Origin: Actinomycetota bacterium
Lineage (GTDB): Bacteria; Actinomycetota; Actinomycetes; Mycobacteriales; Micromonosporaceae
Reading direction: 5' to 3'
Assembly: GCA_005885555.1 (NCBI GenBank)
Contig: VAWN01000024.1
Span: 62,001 to 126,000, forward strand
Length of the DNA stretch: 64,000 nt
Each line of letters opens with the position of its first letter. The stretch's first letter is position 1. Below the pieces are notes generated by a model. It was not told the DNA's origin. It was given only the letters and a program-made list of their open reading frames with translations, and did no database searches. Below, one piece after another: positions 40,603 through 48,197 of the stretch. A program made the translations under genes and the position numbers.

Positions 40603-41658
40603 CTACCACAGGGCGCGAACGGCGCCCACTGGACGGCCGCCGCCGTGCATCACCACGCCGGGCGCCTGTTCGGCGAGCTCGGCCAGTACCGGCACGGACA
40701 CCCCGAGCTTACCGAAGGCGCTGGCCACGACCGGCCAGATCGCCCGGGAGGCACCGTCGTCGATCTTGATCGCGATCGCGCCGACACCGGGTACCGCCGC
40801 CGCGAGCACCCCCTCCGCACCGCCCTTGACCAGCGCGCCGGGCAGCCCGCGCATGAGCCGCGCCTCCGGCTCGACGGCACCGGAGACCAGTTCCGGGTAT
40901 GCCCGCATGGCGGCCGCCACAGCCGCCTCCGGGGTACCGTCCGGCGCCGTGACCAGCCGCAGGTACGAGCCGGCCAGCGCGGCCAGCGATATCGCGAACA
41001 CGGCGGCGCCGCACCCGTCGACGCCGACCGCGGCGGCCGGCTCGCCGGCGATCTCCTCGACGGTCGCCTCCAGCGCGAACTGCAACGGATGGTCGGCCCG
41101 CTCGTACCCGATCGTCGGCCAGCCGGCCGCCTGACAGGTACGCAGCATCGCGGTGTGCTTGCCGGAGCAGTTGGCCAGGATGCGCTCCGGCCCGCCGCCC
41201 GCGGCCAGTACCGCGTCCCGCGCGGCGGCCCCGATCGGCAGGTCTGGCGGGCAGGCCAGGTCGTCCTCGGTGAGCCCGGCGGCGCGCAGCATCGCCCGTA
41301 CCCGCGCGATGTGCATCGGTTCGCCACGGTGGCTCGCCGCCGCGATCGCCAGGTCCGCGGGGTCGTGCAGGACCAGCCCGGCGCGCACCATGCCGACCGC
41401 CTGCATCGGCTTGTTCGCCGAGCGCGGGAACACCGGCCCGGTCAGGTCGCCGGCACCGGCCACCGCCCCGCCGGTCGCGTCCAGGACCGCCACCGAGCCG
41501 CGGTGGTACCCCTCGACGAAGTCCGACCGGACCACCTCGGCGAGCAGCTCGCCGCCGGCGTACGCGTCGTGAGCCAGCACTTGGGCTGGATCAGCAAGGC
41601 GGCGCTCGTCGTGAGCCAGCACTTGGGCTGGATCAGCAAGGCGGCGCTCGTCAGCCAC
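40603..41658 (-). CDS. Asparaginase (AnsA/plant-independent type II-like family PF06089)
   Basis: A 351-residue protein of the L-asparaginase family typified by Rhizobium-type enzymes. Landmarks are EGYHRGSVAVLD near residue 49, FPRSANKPMQAVGMVRAG near 76, ANCSGKHTAMLRTCQAAGWP near 160, and VDGCGAAVFAISLAALA near 212. The SxxK-like pair (SANK, CSGKH) is the catalytic region in the family. The N-terminus contains a perfect 14-residue repeat (DERRLADPAQVLAH twice) from a 42-bp tandem duplication. Its GTG start overlaps the BKACE stop by 8 bp. Confidence 0.85.
   Translation of the reverse strand: MADERRLADPAQVLAHDERRLADPAQVLAHDAYAGGELLAEVVRSDFVEGYHRGSVAVLDATGGAVAGAGDLTGPVFPRSANKPMQAVGMVRAGLVLHDPADLAIAAASHRGEPMHIARVRAMLRAAGLTEDDLACPPDLPIGAAARDAVLAAGGGPERILANCSGKHTAMLRTCQAAGWPTIGYERADHPLQFALEATVEEIAGEPAAAVGVDGCGAAVFAISLAALAGSYLRLVTAPDGTPEAAVAAAMRAYPELVSGAVEPEARLMRGLPGALVKGGAEGVLAAAVPGVGAIAIKIDDGASRAIWPVVASAFGKLGVSVPVLAELAEQAPGVVMHGGGRPVGAVRALW
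41566..41649. repeat. Perfect 42-bp tandem duplication in the asparaginase gene
   Basis: Bases 41566-41607 are repeated exactly at 41608-41649. The unit is a multiple of three, so it inserts 14 residues at the N-terminus without a frameshift. Exact identity implies a recent event or slippage. Confidence 0.95.
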
Positions 41659-42481
41659 GGGGCTTCACCCCCAGCAGCGCGCGGGCCTCGTCCGGGGTCG
41701 CGGGCGGGCGCTGCGCCAGCCGCGCGAAGCCGACGGCGCGGGCGACGAGCTGCATGTTCGACTCGACCGGCTGGCCCTTGGCGTAGGTGATGGTGTCCTC
41801 CATGCCGACCCGCAGGTGCCCGCCGGCGGACAGGCTCGCCAGCAGCACCGGCAGCGTCGCGCGGCCGATGCCGGTCGCCGAGAACGTCGCGCCGTCCGGC
41901 AGGTCGCGCAGGCAGGCGACGAGCGCCTCGGCGGTACCGGGCATGCCGCCGGGTACCCCCATGACGAGATCGACGTGGACGTGGCCGCCGGCCGGCAGCC
42001 CGTGCTTGTCCAGCAGCCGGTGCAGGGTGGTGAGCTGGCCGAGGTCGAAGATCTCGTACTCCGGCACGATCCCGCGCTCCTGCATCCGGGTGTGCAGCTC
42101 GACGATGAACTCCCAGCGGTTGAGGAAGACGTCGGCGCCGAAGTTGACGGTACCCATCGTGCACGACGCCATGTCCGGACCGGCCTCCAGCACGCGCAGC
42201 CGGTCGGCCTCCGGGTCGGTGACCGCACCGCCGGTGGAGAGCTGGACGATCAGGTCGGTCTGCTCGCGCAGCGCGGCCACGGTCTCGCGCAGCCGGCCGA
42301 GGTCGAGGGTCGGCTGCGCCTCGGCGTCGCGGACGTGGACGTGGATCACGCTCGCCCCGAGGGCGGCGCTCTCGCGCGCGGTGGTCACCAGCTCGTCGAG
42401 GGTGACCGGCAGGGCCGGTACGTCGGCTTTGGCCGACTCCGCGCCGGTGGGCGCCACCGTGATCAGCGTCGTTGCTGCCAT
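41651..42481 (-). CDS. BKACE-family beta-keto acid cleavage enzyme (DUF849)
   Basis: A 276-residue TIM-barrel protein of the 3-keto-5-aminohexanoate cleavage enzyme family. Zinc ligands are visible in ASVIHVHVRDAEAQP near 43-50 and in GHVHVDLVMGVPGGMPG near 175. LIVQLSTGG near 77 and GHLRVGMEDTITYAKG near 220 also match. These enzymes condense a beta-keto acid with acetyl-CoA, and the substrate depends on the member. The ATG start is right at AATTLITVAPTGA, the usual beginning. It is coupled to the asparaginase gene (8-bp overlap). Confidence 0.9.
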   Translation of the reverse strand: MAATTLITVAPTGAESAKADVPALPVTLDELVTTARESAALGASVIHVHVRDAEAQPTLDLGRLRETVAALREQTDLIVQLSTGGAVTDPEADRLRVLEAGPDMASCTMGTVNFGADVFLNRWEFIVELHTRMQERGIVPEYEIFDLGQLTTLHRLLDKHGLPAGGHVHVDLVMGVPGGMPGTAEALVACLRDLPDGATFSATGIGRATLPVLLASLSAGGHLRVGMEDTITYAKGQPVESNMQLVARAVGFARLAQRPPATPDEARALLGVKPRG

Positions 42482-42557
42482 GGCGGCGATCCTCCCACGA
42501 CGTCGTTTGTGACGCCCAGTGGGTAGACACCGGCCGAAGCCTTGCCCGGTGGGCTGC

Positions 42558-42581
42558 TTGCAAAGCTTTCTTTGCAAAGCT
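42558..42581. promoter_or_regulatory. Direct repeat TTGCAAAGCT upstream of the ArsR-type regulator
   Basis: TTGCAAAGCT occurs at 42558-42567 and 42572-42581, 14 bases apart. Each contains the near-palindrome CTTTGCAAAG. The site is 12 bases before the regulator's ATG and is unusually A+T-rich for this genome. It probably is the regulator's operator. Confidence 0.6.
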
Positions 42582-42592
42582 ATGTTCGCATC

Positions 42593-43180
42593 ATGACCGA
42601 GCCTGCCGAGTCCATCGAGCTGACCGATCCCCGCGCGCTGCGGGCGATCGCCCACCCGCTGCGCATGCGCCTGATCGGCCTACTGCGCCTGGAAGGGCCG
42701 CTGACCGCCACCCGGGCCGGACAGCTGCTCGGCGAGAGCTCCGGAAGCTGCTCGTTCCACCTGCGCCAGCTCGCCAAGTACGGCATGGTCGAGGAGGCCG
42801 GCGGCGGCCAGGGCCGGGAGAAGCCGTGGCGGGCCACCGCGATGTCCACCTCATGGCCGGCGATCCCGGACACCCCCGAGGCCACCGCGGCGGCCCAGCT
42901 GTTCAGCACCGTCGTCGCCGACCGGTACCTGGAGCTGATCCGCACCTGGATCGCGGTCAGCCCGGACGAGCCGGACGAGTGGCGGGAAGCCGCGGCGATC
43001 GGCGACAGCATCATCTACGCCACCCCGGACGAGCTGGCCGAACTGATGCGCCGGATGGTCGCGCTGGTCGAGCCGTACTCGGAGCGGGTCACCAGACGGG
43101 AGACCCGGCCGCCGGGTGCGCGCCCGATCTCGGTGCTGCACGTGGCCGTCCCGAACGACCGGAGGCACACCGATGCGTAA
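42593..43180 (+). CDS. ArsR-type winged-helix transcriptional regulator
   Basis: A 195-residue regulator. The winged helix-turn-helix is at residues 12-90 (DPRALRAIAHPLRMRLIGLL, GQLLGESSGSCSFHLRQLAK). A C-terminal helical domain of about 90 residues probably binds ligand or dimerises. No cysteine metal site is evident, so metal sensing is unlikely. It overlaps the MFS transporter gene by 8 bp and has a repeat-type operator candidate upstream. It therefore probably represses its own operon until the transporter's substrate appears. The start is ATG. Confidence 0.88.
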   Translation: MTEPAESIELTDPRALRAIAHPLRMRLIGLLRLEGPLTATRAGQLLGESSGSCSFHLRQLAKYGMVEEAGGGQGREKPWRATAMSTSWPAIPDTPEATAAAQLFSTVVADRYLELIRTWIAVSPDEPDEWREAAAIGDSIIYATPDELAELMRRMVALVEPYSERVTRRETRPPGARPISVLHVAVPNDRRHTDA

Positions 43181-44426
43181 GCTCGTCCCTCCGCTGCTGC
43201 GCGACGTCACGTTCCGCCGGTTCTGGTCGGGGCAGACCGTGTCGCTGTTCGGCGACCAGATCGCACTGCTGGCGGTACCGCTGACCGCCGTCCTCGTCCT
43301 GCACGCCGACGCGGCGCAGATGGGTCTGCTGATGGCGGCCGAGCTGCTGCCCAGCCTGCTGTTCTCGCTCGTGGCCGGCGCCCGGGTCGACCGGCGGGGC
43401 CGGCGGCGGCGCACGATGATCATCGCCGACGTGGGTCGCGCGGTGCTGATGGCCACCGTTCCTGTGGGGTACCTCCTCGGCATCCTCAGCCTGCCGCAGC
43501 TGTACCTCGTCGCCTTCCTCACCGGTACCTTCGATGTGCTCTTCTTCGTGTCCTACAACACGCTGTTCGTGTCGATGGTGCCGCCGGACCGGTACGTCGA
43601 GGGCAACTCGCTGCTCAACGGCAGCCGGGCCATGTCCTTCGTGGGCGGCCAGAGTGTCGCCGGTGTCCTGGTGAGCCTGCTGACCGCCCCGGGCGCCCTG
43701 CTGCTCAACGGACTGTCGTTCGTCGCCTCCGCGGTCGCGCTGGCACGCATCCACCCGGACGAACCGCCGGCCGCCGGGCCGGGACCGGGCCAGCTGCGCG
43801 CGGGCGTGACGTTCATCGCGCGCTCGCCGGTGGTACGGGCGGCGCTCGGCGCGACCGCGACGGTGAACTACTTCAACTTCGTGTTCTTCGCGATCTTCGT
43901 GCTGTACGTGACCACCCGGTTGCACGTCAGCCCGACCGAACTGGGCCTGGTGCTCGGCGCCGGCGCGGTGGGCGGGCTGATCGGCGCCGCCGTCACCACG
44001 CCGCTGACCCGCCTGGTCGGTGTCGGGCCGGCGTTCGTGCTCAGCTGCGTGGTGTTCCCGGCGCCGCTGCTGCTGGTACCGCTGGCCGCCGGCAGCCGCC
44101 CGGCCATCCTGGCGCTGCTGTTCCTCGCCGAGTTCGGCTCCGGCCTCGGCGTGATGGTGCTGGACATCAGCATCGGCTCGATCTTCTCCGCGGTCATCCC
44201 GGACGAGCTGCGGTCCCGGGTCTCCGGCGCGTACCGCACCGTCAACTACGGCGTCCGTCCGCTGGGCGCACTGACCGGCGGGGCCCTGGGTACCGTCCTC
44301 GGGCTGCGTACGACGCTGTGGATCGCCGCGGCCGGCGGCCTGCTCTGCGTGCTGTGGACACTGGCCGGCCCGCTGCGCCACCTGAAGACACTGCCGGCCA
44401 CCCCGGTCGCGGTGGCCGCCGAATAA
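43173..44426 (+). CDS. MFS transporter (efflux type)
   Basis: A 417-residue major facilitator with 11-12 membrane segments. The N-terminus RDVTFRRFWSGQTVSLFGDQ is typical of the MFS_3 (enterobactin/macrolide-exporter-like) group. The A-motif-like loop is GARVDRRGRRRRTMIIADVGR near residue 70. It probably exports a small toxic compound. The start is ATG with GGAGG 7 bases upstream, inside the regulator gene. Regulation by that neighbour is likely. Confidence 0.88.
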   Translation: MRKLVPPLLRDVTFRRFWSGQTVSLFGDQIALLAVPLTAVLVLHADAAQMGLLMAAELLPSLLFSLVAGARVDRRGRRRRTMIIADVGRAVLMATVPVGYLLGILSLPQLYLVAFLTGTFDVLFFVSYNTLFVSMVPPDRYVEGNSLLNGSRAMSFVGGQSVAGVLVSLLTAPGALLLNGLSFVASAVALARIHPDEPPAAGPGPGQLRAGVTFIARSPVVRAALGATATVNYFNFVFFAIFVLYVTTRLHVSPTELGLVLGAGAVGGLIGAAVTTPLTRLVGVGPAFVLSCVVFPAPLLLVPLAAGSRPAILALLFLAEFGSGLGVMVLDISIGSIFSAVIPDELRSRVSGAYRTVNYGVRPLGALTGGALGTVLGLRTTLWIAAAGGLLCVLWTLAGPLRHLKTLPATPVAVAAE

Positions 44427-44431
44427 TATGC

Positions 44432-44650
44432 CTACAACTCCCGCCAACCGTCTATTTTGGACAGGGTGATGAGGTCACGGACGCAGTCCAGCGCGTGATC
44501 CTCGTCAGGCAGTTCGAACCAACGGCTCTTTCCGTCGGCACCGCCGTCCCGGGCCTCGACGACCCAGGTGCCGGCATCTTCGAAGACCAGGATGTCCATC
44601 CGGGCCAGCCGGCCCCACCGGCCGTTCCAGTAGTGCTTGCGCCGTTCCAC
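44432..44650 (-). CDS. Small hypothetical protein (72 aa)
   Basis: A 72-residue protein: VERRKHYWNGRWGRLARMDI, LVFEDAGTWVVEARDGGADG, KSRWFELPDEDHALDCVRDL. It looks like one beta-sheet of alternating strands followed by a helix, and similar small proteins are frequent in actinobacteria, but I know no function. GTG at 44650 is preferred to the TTG at 44683 because it begins the conserved-looking block. It ends 5 bp from the convergent MFS gene. Confidence 0.6.
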   Translation of the reverse strand: MERRKHYWNGRWGRLARMDILVFEDAGTWVVEARDGGADGKSRWFELPDEDHALDCVRDLITLSKIDGWREL

Positions 44651-44733
44651 CCCGCCGACGCTACTCGTACACACGTTCGACAATCAAGATTTCCGCAGGT
44701 CACGCCGGTTTACTGCCCGAGTTTCCGGTTGCT

Positions 44734-44762
44734 GGCCGGCCGTCCGCTTACGGCGGCCGGCC
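44734..44762 (-). terminator. Hairpin after ygfZ
   Basis: The arms GGCCGGCCG and CGGCCGGCC are perfectly complementary with an 11-base loop. The hairpin lies 5 bases past the ygfZ stop on the minus strand. No T-run follows. Confidence 0.55.
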
Positions 44763-44767
44763 CGGCC

Positions 44768-45814
44768 TCAGGTCGGGTCGATCGCCGCCGCGGACTCAGC
44801 TACCCGCAATGGTTCCTCGTCGGGTACCGAACGCTTCACCACCGCCAGCGCCACCATGCCCAGTTCGTGGTGGCGCACCGCGGTGCCGACGAACCCGACC
44901 ACCCGACCGTCCACTGTGGACACCGGGGTACCCGGGGCGGGCAGCGTGTCGGTCGCGATGCCGTCGAGGTGCAGCAGGACCAGGCGGCGGGGCGGCCGGC
45001 CCAGGTTGTGCACCCGGGCAACCGTCTCCTGGCCGCGGTAGCAGCCCTTGTCCAGGTGTACCGCCGCACCGAGCCAGCCGACCTCGGCCGGGATCGTCCG
45101 GTGGTCGGTCTCCAGCCCGTACCGCGGCCGCCGGTCGGCCACCCGCAGCGCCTCGAACGCCCACACGCCGGCCCACGGCACACCGAGCCGCTGCGCCCAC
45201 TCCGTGCCGGAACCGCGCGGTACCAGCAGGTCGTACCCGTACCCCATGCGGCGCACCCAGCCGCCACCGGGCAGCGGGGCGACCGCGTATGCGACCGTCG
45301 GGCGCGCCGGAACGTCCGCCGCGGCGAACTTCGGCCCCGGCACGGGTGACGCGGCGGGCGGCGCCAGGGCCACACCGGGTACCGCCGCGTCCGGCCCGAC
45401 CAGCGACAGCAGTGCCCAGTCGGCGGTGACGTCGGCCGGTTCCACCCGCATCAGGAACCGCATCTTCGCGAGGAACTCCAGCAGCGGCCCGGCCTGCCCG
45501 GGTTCGGTGTCCAGCCACGTCGTCGTACCGTCGTCGGCCACCACCGCGTGGTGCTCGACGTGCCCGTGCGGTGACAGCACGAGCAGCTCGGTGCCCTCGG
45601 GCGGGTGCAGCTCGGTCAGGTGCTGCGTGGTGAGGCTGTGCAGCCAGGTCAGCCGGTCCGGACCGGGCACCGCCACCACCCCGCGGTGCGAGCGGTCGAC
45701 CAGCCCGGCCGCGGTGGCCAGCAGACGCTGCTCGCGCATCGGATCGCCGTAGTGCGCGACGGCGCCGGCGTCCAGCGAGTCCGGTTCGATCGCGGCGACG
45801 GGTATCTCAGCCAC
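44768..45814 (-). CDS. ygfZ: YgfZ/GcvT-like folate-binding protein
   Basis: A 348-residue tetrahydrofolate-binding protein of the YgfZ family, which helps maintain Fe-S enzymes. The family signature is DKGCYRGQETVARVHNLG near residue 255. The N-terminal GcvT-like fold shows LVDRSHRGVVAVPGPDRLTW near 38. YGLETDHRTIPAEVGWL precedes the signature. The ATG start gives a normal N-terminus. It overlaps the Fur-family gene by 8 bp. M. tuberculosis Rv0811c is the positional homologue, from memory. Confidence 0.9.
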   Translation of the reverse strand: MAEIPVAAIEPDSLDAGAVAHYGDPMREQRLLATAAGLVDRSHRGVVAVPGPDRLTWLHSLTTQHLTELHPPEGTELLVLSPHGHVEHHAVVADDGTTTWLDTEPGQAGPLLEFLAKMRFLMRVEPADVTADWALLSLVGPDAAVPGVALAPPAASPVPGPKFAAADVPARPTVAYAVAPLPGGGWVRRMGYGYDLLVPRGSGTEWAQRLGVPWAGVWAFEALRVADRRPRYGLETDHRTIPAEVGWLGAAVHLDKGCYRGQETVARVHNLGRPPRRLVLLHLDGIATDTLPAPGTPVSTVDGRVVGFVGTAVRHHELGMVALAVVKRSVPDEEPLRVAESAAAIDPT

Positions 45815-46232
45815 GGTTGTCCCCGCATCCGGCGCAGATGCCGAACAGCGCCACGTGCCCGATGTCGAGCAGGAACCCGTGTTCCCGGTCCAGGCTCTCG
45901 GCCAGCGGCGCGAGGAACGCGGACGGCAGCTCGCTGACCTCGGCGCAGTTCTGGCAGACCAGGTGCACGTGCTGCGCCTCGCCGACCGGGTGGAACGTCG
46001 GCGCGCCGTGCGTGAGGTGCGCGTGGGTCACCAGACCCAGCTCCTCCAGGAGTTCGAGGGTCCGGTACACGGTGGTGATGTTGACCCCGGCGGCTACCTC
46101 GGCCACCTTCGCGTGCACCTGGTCGGGCGTGGCATGGCCCAGCTCGTGTACCGCCTCCAGTACCAGTTGGCGCTGCGCGGTCAGCCGTAGTCCCTTGGCC
46201 CGCAACACGGCGGCGAGCGACGCATCGGTCAC
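45807..46232 (-). CDS. Fur-family transcriptional regulator
   Basis: A 141-residue metalloregulator. The winged helix is at residues 8-80 (LRLTAQRQLVLEAVHELGHA, VNITTVYRTLELLEELGLV). The metal-binding C-terminal part shows HLTHGAPTFH, AQHVHLVCQNCAEV and GICAGCGDN, that is His-rich and two CxxC pairs for structural zinc. Whether it is Fur, Zur or a haem/peroxide regulator cannot be told. It overlaps ygfZ by 8 bp and diverges from pabC across a 40-bp gap containing an inverted repeat. The start is GTG. Confidence 0.92.
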   Translation of the reverse strand: MTDASLAAVLRAKGLRLTAQRQLVLEAVHELGHATPDQVHAKVAEVAAGVNITTVYRTLELLEELGLVTHAHLTHGAPTFHPVGEAQHVHLVCQNCAEVSELPSAFLAPLAESLDREHGFLLDIGHVALFGICAGCGDNRG

Positions 46233-46242
46233 AGACGCGAGC

Positions 46243-46261
46243 CTACCCGCGGGTCGGGTAG
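46243..46261. promoter_or_regulatory. Inverted repeat between the Fur-family gene and pabC
   Basis: CTACCCG-CGGGT-CGGGTAG, perfect 7-base arms in a 40-bp divergent gap. It may be an operator or a stem in the pabC leader. It does not match the classic A+T-rich Fur box. Confidence 0.45.
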
Positions 46262-46272
46262 CCTCGCCTTTC

Positions 46273-47118
46273 GTGCCTGACCGTGTGGTGGCCGTGCTCG
46301 GCCGCGGCGTCGTACCCGCCGAAACCCCCATCCTGCGCGCCGACGACCTGGGTGCCCTGCGCGGCGACGGGATCTTCGAAACCATGCACCTGCGCGCCGG
46401 CCGGCCCTGGCTGCTCGACCAGCACCTGGCCCGGATGTCCCGGTCCGCGGCGCGGCTGGAGCTGGCGCTGCCGCCGCGCGCCGCGCTGGTCGAGCTGGTC
46501 GACCAGACCGCCGCCGCGTGGGACCCGGCCGAGGAGGGCGGGCTGCGGCTGGTCTGCACGCGGGGCCCGGAGACCGGCGGGCCGGTCACCGTGTTCGCGA
46601 CCGCCTTCGCGATCGCGCCGGCGATCCGCCGCGCGCGCCGCGAGGGGGTCGCCGTGGTCACCGCCTCGCTCGGCTACCCGGTGGCCGCGCGGGAGGCCGC
46701 GCCGTGGCTGCTCGGCGGCGCGAAGACCGTGTCCTACGCGGTCAACATGGCCTCGCTGCGCTGGGCCGCGGGGCAGGGCGCCGAGGAGGTGCTGTGGCTG
46801 TCCAGCGAGGGGTACGCGCTGGAGGCGCCGACCGCCACCCTGGTCTGGCTGGCCAGAAAGATCCTTTGGACGGTACCCCCGGAGCAGACCGGGATTCTCG
46901 CCGGTACCACCGCCAGATGGCTGCTCGACCACGCGCCCGCACTCGGCTACCGCGCCGGGGAACGGCTGGTCCGCCCGGCCGAGCTGGCCGACGCGGACGG
47001 TGTCTGGCTGGTGTCCTCGGTGCGCGGCGCCGCCGAGGTGCGCTCGCTGGACGGCGTGGCCCGCAAGCCGGCCGCGGACACCGCCGCCCTGCTGGACCTG
47101 CTCGGTTACGGAAGGTAG
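46273..47118 (+). CDS. pabC: Aminodeoxychorismate lyase / PLP fold-type IV aminotransferase
   Basis: A 281-residue type-IV PLP enzyme. LRGDGIFETMHLRAGRPWLL near residue 29, the PLP lysine in LLGGAKTVSYAVNMASLRWA near 147, and EVLWLSSEGYALEAPTATLV near 176 are diagnostic. It probably releases pyruvate from aminodeoxychorismate to make p-aminobenzoate for folate. Branched-chain or D-amino-acid aminotransferase activity is possible because the group is hard to split by sequence. YgfZ, a folate-binding protein, sits nearby. The start is GTG; the upstream frame lies across the fur gene. Confidence 0.83.
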   Translation: MPDRVVAVLGRGVVPAETPILRADDLGALRGDGIFETMHLRAGRPWLLDQHLARMSRSAARLELALPPRAALVELVDQTAAAWDPAEEGGLRLVCTRGPETGGPVTVFATAFAIAPAIRRARREGVAVVTASLGYPVAAREAAPWLLGGAKTVSYAVNMASLRWAAGQGAEEVLWLSSEGYALEAPTATLVWLARKILWTVPPEQTGILAGTTARWLLDHAPALGYRAGERLVRPAELADADGVWLVSSVRGAAEVRSLDGVARKPAADTAALLDLLGYGR

Positions 47119-47697
47119 CTACCCCGCGACGCGGTTGAGCTTGGCCGACAGGTGCGGCGACAGCGGCTGCCCGACCGCGGCCATCTCGAAGGCGTACAGG
47201 AGGGCGCCGTCCACGATGCCGTACAGCCGCTGGCCGGAGTTGATCTCCTTGGCGGTGACGGTGCGGACGACGGCGTCGGTGACCAGCTCGACCTTGAGCC
47301 CGTCGACCCGGCCCACGTACAGCTCCATCACCCCGGTCGGCGCGCTCAGCAACACCTCCAGCTCCCCGGTCGGCTCGCCGTCCTCGTGCATCGGCCGCCA
47401 CCAGCCGACCTCCCGGAAGGCCGGGCGGATCGCGGTACCGTCGTCGTTCAGCAGCCAGGCGCGCGACTCGTAGAACAGGAACGGCCGGCCGTCGTGGCTG
47501 AACCGGACCTCCTGGGCGAAGCCGAAGCCCTCGATCGTCGGGTACTCGCCGCCGCCCCGGCCGCGCCACACGCCGACGAACGGCAGCAGGTCGCGCGCCG
47601 CGGGATGCAGCTGCGGGCCGCTGCGCAGGTCGTGTGACTCCTCGTACGGGTACTCCGGGGCCGGCGGTGCGTCCAGCCACGGCGGCACGATGCTCAT
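47119..47697 (-). CDS. Nitrobindin-like FABP-family protein
   Basis: A 192-residue lipocalin/FABP-like beta-barrel (former DUF1794). The family signature is FVGVWRGRGGGEYPT near residue 41, followed by RPFLFYESRAWLLND and the C-terminal GQPLSPHLSAKLNRV, whose His would be the haem ligand. Ferric haem nitrobindins isomerise peroxynitrite; M. tuberculosis Rv0813c in the same gene order is a family member (from memory). The ATG start is best; the frame extends far upstream across other genes and is rejected. It abuts the pabC stop. Confidence 0.87.
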   Translation of the reverse strand: MSIVPPWLDAPPAPEYPYEESHDLRSGPQLHPAARDLLPFVGVWRGRGGGEYPTIEGFGFAQEVRFSHDGRPFLFYESRAWLLNDDGTAIRPAFREVGWWRPMHEDGEPTGELEVLLSAPTGVMELYVGRVDGLKVELVTDAVVRTVTAKEINSGQRLYGIVDGALLYAFEMAAVGQPLSPHLSAKLNRVAG

Positions 47698-47699
47698 GG

Positions 47700-47804
47700 T
47701 TACAGTCGCCCTCTCGATACCCGTACGGCCAGGTACGCCAGGCCGCCGGCCAGCGCGCCGAACGCGGCCACGAGCAGGCTGACGAAACCGATCTCGGTGA
47801 CCAT
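47700..47804 (-). CDS. Small single-span membrane protein (34 aa)
   Basis: MVTEIGFVSLLVAAFGALAG then GLAYLAVRVSRGRL: one membrane helix with a basic cytosolic end. A GGAG Shine-Dalgarno lies 7 bases upstream of the ATG. It stops 2 bp before the nitrobindin gene, so the two are probably cotranscribed. Small proteins of this kind occur at this place in related genomes (recollection). The function is unknown. Confidence 0.6.
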   Translation of the reverse strand: MVTEIGFVSLLVAAFGALAGGLAYLAVRVSRGRL

Positions 47805-47829
47805 AGTCTCCGATCCTATGCTGACCGGT

Positions 47830-48192
47830 ATGGCGCGCTCTCTGGTCATCAAGGCGACCGCGGGTACCGATGCTCCGGAACGCTGCTCGCAGGCCTTCAC
47901 GGTGGCCGCCACCGCGGTGTCCGCCGGGGTACCGGTGTCGCTGTGGCTGACCGGCGAGTCGGCCTGGTTCGCGCTGCCCGGCCGGGCCGCCACGTTCGAA
48001 CTGCCGCACGCCGCACCACTGCCCGACCTGCTCGCCGCCGTGCTGGCCGGTGGCCGGGTGACGCTGTGCACCCAGTGCGCCGCCCGGCGTGGGATCACCG
48101 CCGACGACGTCATCGACGGGGTACGCATCGCCGGCGCGGCGGTCTTCGTCGAGGAGGCGACCGGCGAAGGCGCGCAGGCGCTGGTGTACTGA
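47830..48192 (+). CDS. DsrE-family protein
   Basis: A 120-residue Rossmann-like DsrE/F protein. MARSLVIKATAGTDAPERCS and QAFTVAATAVSAGVPVSLWL form the first beta-alpha units. VTLCTQCAARRGITADDVID holds a conserved CxxC near residue 80. DsrE relatives carry or transfer persulfide sulfur, but this actinobacterial branch is uncharacterised. The ATG at 47830 matches relatives; another ATG is 4 codons upstream. It diverges from the small membrane-protein gene with a 25-bp gap and likely a leaderless transcript. Confidence 0.83.
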   Translation: MARSLVIKATAGTDAPERCSQAFTVAATAVSAGVPVSLWLTGESAWFALPGRAATFELPHAAPLPDLLAAVLAGGRVTLCTQCAARRGITADDVIDGVRIAGAAVFVEEATGEGAQALVY

Positions 48193-48197
48193 ACGGC

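Noticed and set aside
44452-44703. Alternative 83-codon frame overlapping the small 72-aa gene
   Set aside because: It is Trp/Arg/Ser-rich, typical of a shadow frame, and the chosen frame has better third-position bias.
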